From contig NC_014363.1 in assembly GCF_000143845.1 (NCBI RefSeq), forward strand, positions 667,186 through 731,185: DNA of 64,000 nt, given 5' to 3'. Both the position numbers and the translations under genes were made by a program. The stretch comes from Olsenella uli DSM 7084. GTDB taxonomy: Bacteria > Actinomycetota > Coriobacteriia > Coriobacteriales > Atopobiaceae. Positions within the stretch are counted from its first letter, which is position 1. The number at the start of each line of letters is the position of its first letter. Positions 28,498 to 37,167 of the stretch are shown here, in pieces. Below the pieces are notes generated by a model that searched no databases, had not been told where the DNA came from, and worked only from the letters and a program-made list of their open reading frames with translations.

Positions 28498-29226
28498 GTG
28501 AAGCTGTCCAACCAGTCGCTCAGGCCACTGTACCTGCAGGCGATGGATGACATCAAGGCGGACATCGAGGGCGGGCGCTATGCGCCCAACCACAAGATCC
28601 CTTCAGAGGCGGAACTCTCGGGCAAATACGCCGTGAGCCGCATCACGATCAGGCGTGCTGTGGAGGAGCTCGTCTCGGAGGGCTACCTCACCAAGATGCA
28701 GGGCAAGGGCACCTTCGTCAACCCGCCCAAGCTTGCGCGCAAGATTCTGCAGAGCTCGGAGGTCCAGAGCTTCACGGAGACCTGTCGCGCGGCGGGCCGC
28801 GTCGCCGGCTCCAAGCTCGTCTCATGCGAGGTGGTGGACGCACGTCCTGCCGAGCGTGAGTTCTTGGACCTGGACGAGGGCGCCAAGCTCGTCTATGTCC
28901 AGCGCATCCGCACGGCGGACGGCGTCCCCATCATGCTGGAGAACAACTTCTTCCCGTTCGAGGGGTTCGAGTTCTTGGTCACGGCCAACCTGGACGACTG
29001 TTCGATCTTCTCGCTTGTGGGGGAGCGCACGGGTCGTATCCCCCAGGACACACGGCGTTGCACCCTGAGCATCGTTCGCGCCAACGCCGAGGTCGCCGCC
29101 CTTCTCGAGGTCGCCGTGGGCGAGCCGCTGTTCTGCGAGCAGGTGGAGTTCTTGGACGGCGAGGGGCGCCCCCTGTTGATGGGTCGCCAGTACATAGTCG
29201 GCGACATGTACCTCTTCGATATATAG
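28498..29226 (+). CDS. GntR/HutC family transcriptional regulator (UTRA domain), FrlR-like
   Basis: A 242-residue regulator with an N-terminal GntR winged helix (residues about 8-75: IPSEAELSGKYAVSRITIRRAVEELVSEGYL) and a C-terminal UTRA ligand-binding domain (about 95-235). UTRA domains sense sugar phosphates or amino-acid-like ligands. It precedes a transporter, amidohydrolase, FrlB-like and FrlD-like genes, the order expected for an FrlR-type regulator of fructosamine use. A TGTATACA palindrome before the transporter gene is a candidate binding site. The GTG start has AAGAAGGCGGG upstream. The ligand is inferred. Confidence 0.88.
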   Translation: MKLSNQSLRPLYLQAMDDIKADIEGGRYAPNHKIPSEAELSGKYAVSRITIRRAVEELVSEGYLTKMQGKGTFVNPPKLARKILQSSEVQSFTETCRAAGRVAGSKLVSCEVVDARPAEREFLDLDEGAKLVYVQRIRTADGVPIMLENNFFPFEGFEFLVTANLDDCSIFSLVGERTGRIPQDTRRCTLSIVRANAEVAALLEVAVGEPLFCEQVEFLDGEGRPLLMGRQYIVGDMYLFDI

Positions 29227-29267
29227 CCTGATTCCCTATACATAGCCATCGCCTGATTCGAGGCGAG

Positions 29268-29537
29268 CTCACAGAAGTTCTTCTCACATCCATTTTTTGA
29301 AGGGTTGTGGATGGCACAGCAGGTATTGTGAGTCACCGTGGAGCGTGCGCTCACAATACCTCTCCTGTCATCCAAAAAACGGCTCCGATTGGGCAGAACC
29401 TGGATGGCAGGGCAACTTCTGTGAAAACGCTTTCACAATACCTCTCCTGCCGTCCACGCGACCTTCAAAAGTGGACGGCACAGCAACTAGTGTGAAAACG
29501 GCCCATTTGTGGCTCACAATACCTCTCCTGCCATCCG
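29268..29537. repeat. hairpin repeat cluster A (three 65-76-nt units and a half unit)
   Basis: Unit 1 has arms 29268-29292 and 29308-29332 with a 15-nt loop. Unit 2 has arms 29350-29374 and 29401-29425 with a 26-nt loop. Unit 3 has arms 29432-29456 and 29472-29496 with a 15-nt loop. A fourth left arm is at 29513-29537. All arms are 25 nt: outer TCACA, inner CATCC or CGTCC. Unit 3 replaces CCATCC/GGATGG by CCGTCC/GGACGG, a compensatory change. It fills the gap between the GntR-type regulator and the YfcC gene. The same family recurs at 39090-39318 and 50902-51130. Confidence 0.9.
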
Positions 29538-29565
29538 GGTCTTCCCCGCCATCGGGGCGTCCTCC

Positions 29566-29630
29566 CATCATCCGGGTAGCCCTCCTCTGCCATCATCCGG
29601 GTAGCCCCTCTCTGCCATCATCCGGGTGCC
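29566..29630. repeat. 25-bp tandem repeats next to hairpin cluster A
   Basis: CATCATCCGGGTAGC occurs at 29566, 29591 and, with two changes, at 29616, giving a strict 25-base period. The repeats follow the half hairpin unit and share its CATCC core. The rest of the gap to 29817 shows no gene. Confidence 0.8.
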
Positions 29631-29817
29631 CCATACCCTCATGGGATCTCCGCACCGCCCGCCTGTCCGGCACCGCGCCCCCTGTGTGACATGTGGCACG
29701 TGACACGTGTCGTTCGGTGTGCCCCCACTACCGTTCGGCGGGCTTTTCGAGCCTTTGACCCCTCCGAGACTCTTTTGTGGAACGCCTACGTCAGGTTTAG
29801 TAACAAACGTCATATGA

Positions 29818-29825
29818 TGTATACA
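29818..29825. promoter_or_regulatory. candidate GntR/HutC operator TGTATACA
   Basis: A perfect eight-base palindrome lies within a broader symmetric AT-rich stretch (CATATGA on the left, TATGATA on the right). It fits the GTxTAxAC-type consensus of HutC-subfamily regulators and lies about 100 bases upstream of the preferred YfcC start. Binding by the regulator encoded at 28498 is inferred. Confidence 0.5.
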
Positions 29826-29919
29826 TATGATAGATACTATCAAGACAGCACAGGGCGTGGGTGACGTGCTGGAAGGCATGTCGACCTGCGCACGAGAGAA
29901 ACGGGAGAAAGAGGCGAGG

Positions 29920-31419
29920 ATGGCACACGAGGGTTCGGCCACGGATGGGAAGCGCGAGGGGTCCGCCCAGCGCAAGGGACTGCGGTGGCGCAAGGGGCTC
30001 CAGCTGCCGCACGTGTACACGATCATCTTCCTGCTCATGGTGGTCTTTGCGGTTCTGACCTGGATCATTCCATCGGGGTCGTATGAGCGCCAGACCATCG
30101 AGACCGCCGCTGGCGAGCGCGAGGTCGCGGTTGCGGGAACCTACCAACCCACCGAGAAGACGTACCTGGACGACGAGACCGGAAAGGAGGTGGACCTGCG
30201 CACCGACCTCCAGGAGCTTCTGATGGCGCCGACCCAGGGCATCCAGGCCGCCGCCGACGTCGTGGCGTTCGTCCTCCTCATCGGCGGATCCTTTGGCATC
30301 ATCACCAAGACCAACGCCATCAACGCCGGCCTCTCCCACGTCATTGGAAAGCTCAAGGACAAGGACATCCTGATCATTCCGGTCTCGATGCTGCTGCTGT
30401 CGGTCTGCGGCACCACCTTCGGCATGTCCGAGGAGGCCCTGCCGTTCTATGCCATCTTTATCCCCATCATGATGGGGCTGGGATATGACTCGATGACGGC
30501 GTTCATGATCTGCTTCATGGGCCCCAACATCGGCTACATCGCCTCGACCGTGAACCCGTTCAACGTGCTCATCGCCCAAGGCGTCGTGGGGATCGAGGGC
30601 AACCCGCAGCTGTGGCTGCGCGCCGTCGTCTGGGTGGTCTTCACCGTGCTGGCCATCGTCTGGGTCATGCGCTATGCCCGTAGGGTCAAGCGTGACCCCG
30701 AGGGCTCCATCACCTATGCGGACGACATCGCCAAGCGCATCGAGTTCTCCGTCAGCGACGAGAGCGTCGTCCAGCCGTTCAGTGCGCGTCAGAAGGGCGT
30801 GCTCGTGGTCTTTGCGGCGGGCATGGGCCTCATCGTGTGGGGCCTTGTGACGCAGAGCTGGTACATGGACGAGATCTCTGCCGTGTTCTTTGGCATGGGC
30901 GTGCTCTCCGGCATCGTGGGCGGACTCTCCGAGCGCGAGATGGCCGAGGAGTTCGTCAAAGGCCTCGCGGACTTCGCCTATGCAGCGGTCATCATCGGCC
31001 TGGCCCGCTCCATCCTGGTCATCGCCGAGAACGGCATGATCATCGACACCATCCTGAACTCCATGGCGACCCTGCTCGCGGGAGTTCCGTCAGCCATCTA
31101 CACCACGATTCTCTACGTGGTCCTGGGCCTGCTGTCACTCCTGGTTCCCAGCTCATCGGGGCTGGCCGCGCTGACGATGCCCATCGTCGGGCCCCTCACC
31201 CAGCTCGTGGGCGTCAACCCCGAGGCCGCCGTCACCGCCCTGGCCATGGCCAACCAGACCATCAATACCATCAGTCCGACGGCGGGCATGACCGTCGCCG
31301 GGCTGGCCGTGGCCAAGATCTCCTTCGGCCAGTGGTGGAAGACCTGCTGGAAGTTCATGGCCGTGATCGCCGCGCTGGGCATCGCGGTCACCGCCCTCTC
31401 GGGCATGCTGCCCGTCTAG
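29920..31419 (+). CDS. YfcC family (DcuC/AbgT-like) carrier protein
   Basis: A membrane carrier of about 499 residues with roughly 12 hydrophobic segments. Characteristic stretches are TIIFLLMVVFAVLTWIIPSG near the N-terminus, GGSFGIITKTNAIN, GMSEEALPFYAIFIP, and LVPSSSGLAALTMPI with TISPTAGM near the C-terminus, as in YfcC. Family members are annotated as C4-dicarboxylate or basic amino-acid carriers. Here the frl-like neighbours suggest uptake of fructosyl-amino acids. ATG at 29920 is preferred: it has an AGAGG site and lies downstream of the candidate operator. An ATG at 29827 would add 31 polar residues and sits against that operator. Confidence 0.85.
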   Translation: MAHEGSATDGKREGSAQRKGLRWRKGLQLPHVYTIIFLLMVVFAVLTWIIPSGSYERQTIETAAGEREVAVAGTYQPTEKTYLDDETGKEVDLRTDLQELLMAPTQGIQAAADVVAFVLLIGGSFGIITKTNAINAGLSHVIGKLKDKDILIIPVSMLLLSVCGTTFGMSEEALPFYAIFIPIMMGLGYDSMTAFMICFMGPNIGYIASTVNPFNVLIAQGVVGIEGNPQLWLRAVVWVVFTVLAIVWVMRYARRVKRDPEGSITYADDIAKRIEFSVSDESVVQPFSARQKGVLVVFAAGMGLIVWGLVTQSWYMDEISAVFFGMGVLSGIVGGLSEREMAEEFVKGLADFAYAAVIIGLARSILVIAENGMIIDTILNSMATLLAGVPSAIYTTILYVVLGLLSLLVPSSSGLAALTMPIVGPLTQLVGVNPEAAVTALAMANQTINTISPTAGMTVAGLAVAKISFGQWWKTCWKFMAVIAALGIAVTALSGMLPV

Positions 31420-31585
31420 CTCGTCCCTGCGACGTCCCGATGCACGTGCGGGGCGTCGGCCCTTGGGGAGCCCTTGGGGCGCGGGGAGGCCCGCCCGATA
31501 GAGGAACGTGCGGGAGAGGCGCGTGCAGGAGAAGCGCATGGCTCGTGTGGGAGAAGCACGTGCATGCCTGGCAGTGGGGGTAGTG

Positions 31586-33142
31586 ATGCGAGACAGGTCG
31601 GACAGGTTGGTAGTCCTTTCCCAGAACGTCTTTCCCGCAACGGGAACCGGGTCTCTCGACGGCTTCGTCGCGACCGAGGGCAACCGCATCGTGGCGGTGG
31701 GCCCGCGCGGCGATGCCCGGCCATACGTCGACGCCGCCACGCGCGTGATCGATGCGGGCGAGCGCACGGTGCTGCCGGGCATGACCGACAACCACACCTT
31801 CTTTGCCGGATGGGCCCTCCTCTCGCTTGGCTGCGACCTCTCGCACGCGCACGACGTGCGGGTTGCGATCGAGGCGCTTCTCGCCTTCGCCCAGCCGCTG
31901 GGAGAGGGCGAGCCCGTGTTCGGGCACGGCTGGAACGCGGGGGACTTTGGCCCCGACGCCGCATCCATTCTGGATGAGGCATTCCCTGACCGCCCCGTCG
32001 TGGCGTTCACCGCAGATCGAGGCACGTGCTGGATGAACACCGCGGCACGCGAGCGCTATGGCTTCTCGCCCGATGAGTGCTATGCCGAGAAGACCTGGCG
32101 CATGATGGGCGACTATCTGCGCGATCCCAGGATGCGCGGCCTCTACCACCAGTACATGCGCATGCTCAACGCGCGCGGCATCACGCAGATAAAGGAGATG
32201 ACGTTCGACGACTACTACGGCTTTGCCGACGTGATGGAGCGCATGGAGAGGGACGACGAGCTCACCGTACGCGTCTCGATGATGAGCCAGCCCGTCGGCC
32301 GGGGCATGGACCTGGAGCACGGGCGTCGCATGCGCGAGCGCTTTCGCGGGCCGTTCGTGAGCTTCAGCGGCTTCAACCGCATGACCGACCGCTCCATCGG
32401 ATCGGGCATGGCGGAGCTCAAGGAGCCCTATCTGGACGACCCGGGCTCCCGCTGCGGCGCGTCCGTCGAGTGGGGGCTGATCGAGGACGAGCTCGAGGCC
32501 GCCGATGACGCGGGTTTTCGCTACTCCCTGCATTGCCAGGGAGATGCCGCGGTGGCGCATGTGGTCGAGCTCTACGGACGCTGCCGCAAGGGCGATAGCG
32601 GCCGGCTGTTGCAGCGCCATGCGATAACGGACCTGGAGCTTGCCGATCCCGAGGACATCGAGCGCCTTGGCGCGCTCGGAGGCGTCTGCGAGGTGTACCC
32701 ACAGATCCAGTCGCTCGACAAGAAGGCCGACCTCCTGGCCATGGTCAGCCGGAAGATCGGCCCCAAGCGCTTTGGGCACTACTGGATGCGCCGCCAGATG
32801 TGGGACGCCGGCTGCAAGGTGGCGTGTGGCACCGACCTGCCGCTGATGCTCCCCTCCATCGGCGAGGCGATCTACTGTGGCTGCGGCGGGCACTTTGACG
32901 ACGGTGGCACCGCACGCGAGGAGAACATGCTCACGGTGCCCGAGATGCTGCTCGCCTGGACGGCAAACGGTGCGTACGACTGCTATGCGGAGGACCGCCT
33001 GGGCACGCTCGAGCCAGGCAAGCTGGCGGACATCGTGGTGCTCGAGGCCGACGTGCTGCATGCGGACCCCGCAGACGTTCGCGAGGTCAATGCCGCACTC
33101 ACCGTGAGCGACGGGCGTGTGGCATACGACGGCCTCACGTAG
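31586..33142 (+). CDS. amidohydrolase family 3 protein (YtcJ-like)
   Basis: A 518-residue cytoplasmic metal-dependent hydrolase. The ordered motifs of the amidohydrolase superfamily are visible: LPGMTDNHTFF (a variant of the HxH strand), YSLHCQGDAA with a metal-ligand histidine, LLQRHAITDLE, the aspartate in CKVACGTDLPLM, and a C-terminal GTLEPGKLADIVVLEAD. YtcJ-like enzymes cleave amides or N-acyl groups. In this cluster it may deacylate an imported fructosamine or peptide, but the substrate is unknown. ATG at 31586 is chosen for its GGGGGTAG site; earlier GTG/ATG starts at 31508 and 31538 are possible. Confidence 0.82.
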   Translation: MRDRSDRLVVLSQNVFPATGTGSLDGFVATEGNRIVAVGPRGDARPYVDAATRVIDAGERTVLPGMTDNHTFFAGWALLSLGCDLSHAHDVRVAIEALLAFAQPLGEGEPVFGHGWNAGDFGPDAASILDEAFPDRPVVAFTADRGTCWMNTAARERYGFSPDECYAEKTWRMMGDYLRDPRMRGLYHQYMRMLNARGITQIKEMTFDDYYGFADVMERMERDDELTVRVSMMSQPVGRGMDLEHGRRMRERFRGPFVSFSGFNRMTDRSIGSGMAELKEPYLDDPGSRCGASVEWGLIEDELEAADDAGFRYSLHCQGDAAVAHVVELYGRCRKGDSGRLLQRHAITDLELADPEDIERLGALGGVCEVYPQIQSLDKKADLLAMVSRKIGPKRFGHYWMRRQMWDAGCKVACGTDLPLMLPSIGEAIYCGCGGHFDDGGTAREENMLTVPEMLLAWTANGAYDCYAEDRLGTLEPGKLADIVVLEADVLHADPADVREVNAALTVSDGRVAYDGLT

Positions 33143-33240
33143 CCGTCCGTTGGCGGCATGGCTCTAACAGCGTAAATACTGGGTCCTAATGTTTCAGCTG
33201 ATAAACGGTGCCGTTTGGCGCAAAACGATAAGGAGCGAAA

Positions 33241-34209
33241 ATGGACGCAACTGGCTACGCAACGCAGATCCTGGCAGACGAGGGCACGGTGAAGCAGGTC
33301 TACTGGGTCGCCTGCGGCGGCTCCGTCATCGACCTCTACCCGGCACACTGCCTGATCAACGCGACGAGCGCCACCGTGGAGAGCGCCATCTTCACGGGTG
33401 CGGAGTTCAACGCCTTCCCGCCCGCAAAGCTCGGCCCTGACTCACTGGTCGTCACCTGCAGCCACTCAGGCGGCACGCCTGAGACCGTCGAGGCAAGCGA
33501 GATTGGCAGGTCCCGTGGCGCCTACGTGCTTGCCATGACCAACCAGGCCGGCTCCAGGATCGATAGCGGCGAGTGGCCCTGCTGGGTGTATGAGTGGGAG
33601 GACGACACACCTCAGGCGGAAAGGCCCGCGGGCTTCTCGCTTGCCCTTGCCGCAGCGCTGATGGCCACCCAGGACGGCTACGACGAGGTCGACGCCCTCG
33701 CTGCCGGCATCGCACAACTCGACGGCATCATCGCCTCTGCTAAGCCGCGTGTGGAGGCGGAACTTGGCCCCCGCTTCGCCGAGCTCTGCCGCGAGCATGA
33801 CTTCCTCTACGCGCTGGGCTCCGGTCCCACCTTCTGCCAGACCTATGGATTTGCCATCTGCTCCCTGATGGAGATGCAGTGGCAGCACTGCTCGTACATC
33901 AACTCGGCCGAGTACTTCCACGGCCCCTTCGAGTGCACCGAGGACGGCGTCTTCTACTTCCTGCAGAAGGGGTCCGGCGCCAACCGCGCCATCGACGAGC
34001 GCGCCGAGCGCTTCCTCGCCACCCACACCGACACGCTCATGGTCCTCGACTCGGCCGACTACGGCATGCTCGACGTCGACGAGTCCGTCCGCAGCTACCT
34101 CGACCCGATCTTCTTCTACGAGATGAACGTGTCGCTGCGCGGCGTTCGCGGCAAGGCCTTTGGCCACGATCCCGACCTGCGTCGCTACATGGGCGTCGTC
34201 GAGTACTAG
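33241..34209 (+). CDS. frlB: SIS-domain fructosamine-6-phosphate deglycase (FrlB-like)
   Basis: A 322-residue protein with two sugar-isomerase (SIS) domains. The VYWVACGGSVIDLYPA opening and VVTCSHSGGTPETVEAS phosphosugar loop match FrlB/GlmS-like proteins, and NSAEYFHGPFE contains the catalytic Glu-His region. FrlB splits fructoselysine-6-phosphate into lysine and glucose-6-phosphate. It lacks a glutaminase domain, so it is not GlmS. AAGGAGC precedes the ATG, and the AT-rich 33143-33240 stretch may hold its own promoter. FrlD-like kinase follows. The exact amino-acid part of the substrate cannot be read. Confidence 0.85.
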   Translation: MDATGYATQILADEGTVKQVYWVACGGSVIDLYPAHCLINATSATVESAIFTGAEFNAFPPAKLGPDSLVVTCSHSGGTPETVEASEIGRSRGAYVLAMTNQAGSRIDSGEWPCWVYEWEDDTPQAERPAGFSLALAAALMATQDGYDEVDALAAGIAQLDGIIASAKPRVEAELGPRFAELCREHDFLYALGSGPTFCQTYGFAICSLMEMQWQHCSYINSAEYFHGPFECTEDGVFYFLQKGSGANRAIDERAERFLATHTDTLMVLDSADYGMLDVDESVRSYLDPIFFYEMNVSLRGVRGKAFGHDPDLRRYMGVVEY

Positions 34210-34260
34210 CCCAAGTGCCAGCGCGACCCGTGCCAGCGATCGACCGAGAGGGTGACAACG

Positions 34261-35130
34261 ATGCAGGAGCAGAATCTGGACGTCAGCGTCTGTGGCTTTG
34301 GTGACAACGTCGTCGACGTGTACGAGCATGTCAGGACCATGTACCCCGGCGGCAACGCCGTCAACTTCGCGGTCTATGCCAAGAAGGCCGGCGTGAGGCG
34401 TGCCGCCTACATGGGCTACTTCGGCAGCGACGACCGTGCCGAGCACGTGATACGGAGCCTGCACGAGGAGGGTATCGAGCTCGTCAAGTGCAAGCAGCTC
34501 ATCGGCGAGAACGGTTACTCCTGCGTGTCCATCGCCGAGGACGGCGACCGCATCTGGGGCGACTACAACCAGGGCGGCATCCGCGGCGAGTCCCGTTATG
34601 TGCTCGACCGCTTTGACGTGGAGTACCTGCGGCAGTTCGACATCGTTCACTCGGGCAACTACTGCTACACCGAGCGCCAGCTGCACAAGATCCATGAGGC
34701 CGGCATCCCGCTTTCATTCGACTTCTCCGACGACTCCACGTGGGAGTACTACCAGGAGGTCGCCCCCAACGTGACCTACGCGTTCTTCTCCGCCTCTGGC
34801 CTGAGCGTCGACGAGACGCACGACCGCCTGCGCAAGGTCCACGAGCTGGGCCCCAAGTGGGTCTCGGCCACGCGCGGCGTCGAGGGCTGCTATGCCTTTG
34901 ACGGCGAGAGGTTCTACCGCCAGGAGTCCAAGCCTGTCGCGCGGATGCGCGACGCCATGGGCGCGGGCGACTCCTTCCTCACGGCGTTCCTCGTGAGGAG
35001 CGCCGACGCCCGCAAGAGGGGCGCCTCTGAGGAGGAGGCGTACAAGGCGGGACTCGCGTATGCCGCAGAGTTTGCCTCCGACGTGTGCTGCGCGCAGGAC
35101 GGCAGCTGGGGTCACGGTCTCAGGTACTAG
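34261..35130 (+). CDS. frlD: PfkB family fructosamine kinase (FrlD-like)
   Basis: A 289-residue kinase that should phosphorylate an imported fructosyl-amino acid at C6 before cleavage by the FrlB-like enzyme. GFGDNVVDVYEH and YPGGNAVNFAVYAKK at the N-terminus are typical of FrlD, and the PfkB signature DAMGAGDSFLTAFL with its catalytic aspartate lies near the C-terminus. ATG at 34261 is chosen over GTG at 34252 because GAGAGGG stands seven bases before it. It is 51 bases after frlB. No frlC-like epimerase gene is present. Confidence 0.87.
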   Translation: MQEQNLDVSVCGFGDNVVDVYEHVRTMYPGGNAVNFAVYAKKAGVRRAAYMGYFGSDDRAEHVIRSLHEEGIELVKCKQLIGENGYSCVSIAEDGDRIWGDYNQGGIRGESRYVLDRFDVEYLRQFDIVHSGNYCYTERQLHKIHEAGIPLSFDFSDDSTWEYYQEVAPNVTYAFFSASGLSVDETHDRLRKVHELGPKWVSATRGVEGCYAFDGERFYRQESKPVARMRDAMGAGDSFLTAFLVRSADARKRGASEEEAYKAGLAYAAEFASDVCCAQDGSWGHGLRY

Positions 35131-35325
35131 GGAGTGGCGAGGGACGCCGACCGGCATTCCCTCCCATGGCGACTCAAAGGTGTGGGTGGCTTGCAAATCC
35201 GCTCCGACTGGCATAAGTTCTCCCTATCTAACTAATGTGCTGGCGACATGGCGGCCCGTGTCGCCCGTGCGTGGTGCGGCCTGCGTCATCTGGTGAGCGC
35301 ATCCGCAATCGGCTGGGAGGATGAC

Positions 35326-37167
35326 ATGTCACAGGAGAAGAAAGATGGGCATGGCCCCGGAGGCGGCCACGGCCGCAGGAGCCAACGTGGCTCGCTGTCC
35401 CGCATTCTGGACTTCGCGGGGACGAGGAGGCCGCTGGTCATCATCGGATGCCTGCTCGTTGCCGTGTCGATGGTGTTCACCATGGTGCCCTACGTCTACA
35501 TCTGGCTCGTGGTGCGCGACCTCGTCGCGGTGGCCCCCGACTGGGAGCGTGCCACCAGCATCGCTGGCTACGGCTGGTCGGCGTTCTGGTTCTCGGTCGT
35601 GGGCATCATGGTGTACTTCGCGGGCCTCATGTGCACGCACCTGGCGGCGTTTCGCATGCAGTCCAACGTGCGCAAGATGTGCTCGGAGCGGCTTATGCAC
35701 GCCCCTCTCGGCTACTTCGACACGCACGCCTCGGGCCTGCTGCGCCGTCGCATCGACAAGATGAGCGCCAACATCGAGCAGCTCTGCGCACACAACCTCG
35801 CCGACATCTCGGGCACCGTGGTGATGTTCGTCGCCACCGTGGTGCTCCTCTTTGCCTATGACTGGCGCATGGGCCTTGCCTGCCTGCTGGCCGTGATCAT
35901 ATCGTTCGCGTGCATCTTCTCCATGATGGGGCCGGACAAGATGCAGTTCATGAGCGTGTACCAGGACGCCCTTGATGACATGAGCCACGCGACCACCGAG
36001 TACGTGCGCGGCATCCCCGTGGTGAAGGTGTTCCAGCAGACGGCCCACTCCTTCAAGGCGCTCAAGGTCTCCATCGAGAGGTACGGCGACCTTGCCGACA
36101 GGTACCAGCGCGCGGTCTGCGAGGTTCCCCAGAGCATCAACCTCACCTTCATCGAGGGGGCCTTCGTGTTCTTGCTCCCCGTCGTGATCCTGCTTGCGCC
36201 CGGCGCGCTCGCGACGGGCAGCCTCGCGGGCCTTGTGACGGACTTCGCGTTCTACGCGATCTTCTCGGCTGTCATATCGACGGCGCTCTCCAAGATCATG
36301 TTCGCCGGGGGCGGCATGATGCAGGCCAATGACGCCCTCAGACGCATCGAGGAGGTCCTGGATGCGCCTCAGATGACGGTCGCCGACAATCCCAAGGCGC
36401 CTCGCGGTAATGACGTCGAGTTTTGCGACGTGCGCTTCACCTACGAGGGGGCGGAGCACCCCGCCCTCGATGGCGTCTCGTTCAGGGTCCCCGCCGGCTC
36501 CACGGTCGCGCTCGTGGGGCCTTCCGGCGGCGGAAAGACCACGGCCGCCAGCCTCGTCCCCCGCTTCTGGGATGCCGACTCCGGGTCGGTGCTCGTCGGT
36601 GGCGTCGACGTGCGTGAGATGGACCCGCATGTGCTGATGGACGACGTGGCCTTCGTCTTCCAGAACAACCGGCTCTTCAAGTCCTCGATCCTCGAGAACG
36701 TGCGTGTCGCGCGCCCCGACGCGACGCGCGAGCAGGTCGGCGAGGCGCTCTCGGCGGCCCAGTGCGACGACATCATCGCCAAGCTCCCCGACAGCGTCGA
36801 CACGATCATCGGCACGAGGGGGACCTACCTCTCGGGTGGTGAGCAGCAGCGCATCATGCTTGCCCGAGCGATCCTCAAGGACGCCCCCATCGTCGTGCTC
36901 GACGAGGCCACGGCCTTTGCCGACCCGGAGAACGAGCGGCTCATCCAGGGGGCCTTCAAGCGCCTGGCACAGGGCCGCACGGTGATCATGGTTGCCCACC
37001 GGCTCACGACCGTCGTGGGTGCTGACAAGATCGTGGTCCTCGACCACGGGCATGTGGTCGAGCAGGGATCGCATGAGGGGCTCGTCGCCTCGGGCGGTCT
37101 CTATGCGCGCATGTGGGCCGACTACCAGACGGCCGTCTCGTGGAAGATCTCGAAGGGGGTGGCCTAG
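35326..37167 (+). CDS. ABC transporter ATP-binding/permease protein, first half of a heterodimer
   Basis: A 613-residue half-transporter: a type-1 exporter membrane domain (about residues 35-330, six segments) and a C-terminal ATPase. Walker A is GPSGGGKTT, the signature is LSGGEQQR and Walker B is PIVVLDEAT, followed by an H-loop in VAHRL. The residue after the usual ATAFAD is unremarkable, so the ATPase looks active. ATG at 35326 has GGGAGG five bases upstream. The partner gene follows with no gap. Substrate unknown: similar pairs export peptides or drugs or move siderophores. The N-terminal His/Gly-rich stretch (HGPGGGHG) is unusual. Confidence 0.9.
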   Translation: MSQEKKDGHGPGGGHGRRSQRGSLSRILDFAGTRRPLVIIGCLLVAVSMVFTMVPYVYIWLVVRDLVAVAPDWERATSIAGYGWSAFWFSVVGIMVYFAGLMCTHLAAFRMQSNVRKMCSERLMHAPLGYFDTHASGLLRRRIDKMSANIEQLCAHNLADISGTVVMFVATVVLLFAYDWRMGLACLLAVIISFACIFSMMGPDKMQFMSVYQDALDDMSHATTEYVRGIPVVKVFQQTAHSFKALKVSIERYGDLADRYQRAVCEVPQSINLTFIEGAFVFLLPVVILLAPGALATGSLAGLVTDFAFYAIFSAVISTALSKIMFAGGGMMQANDALRRIEEVLDAPQMTVADNPKAPRGNDVEFCDVRFTYEGAEHPALDGVSFRVPAGSTVALVGPSGGGKTTAASLVPRFWDADSGSVLVGGVDVREMDPHVLMDDVAFVFQNNRLFKSSILENVRVARPDATREQVGEALSAAQCDDIIAKLPDSVDTIIGTRGTYLSGGEQQRIMLARAILKDAPIVVLDEATAFADPENERLIQGAFKRLAQGRTVIMVAHRLTTVVGADKIVVLDHGHVVEQGSHEGLVASGGLYARMWADYQTAVSWKISKGVA

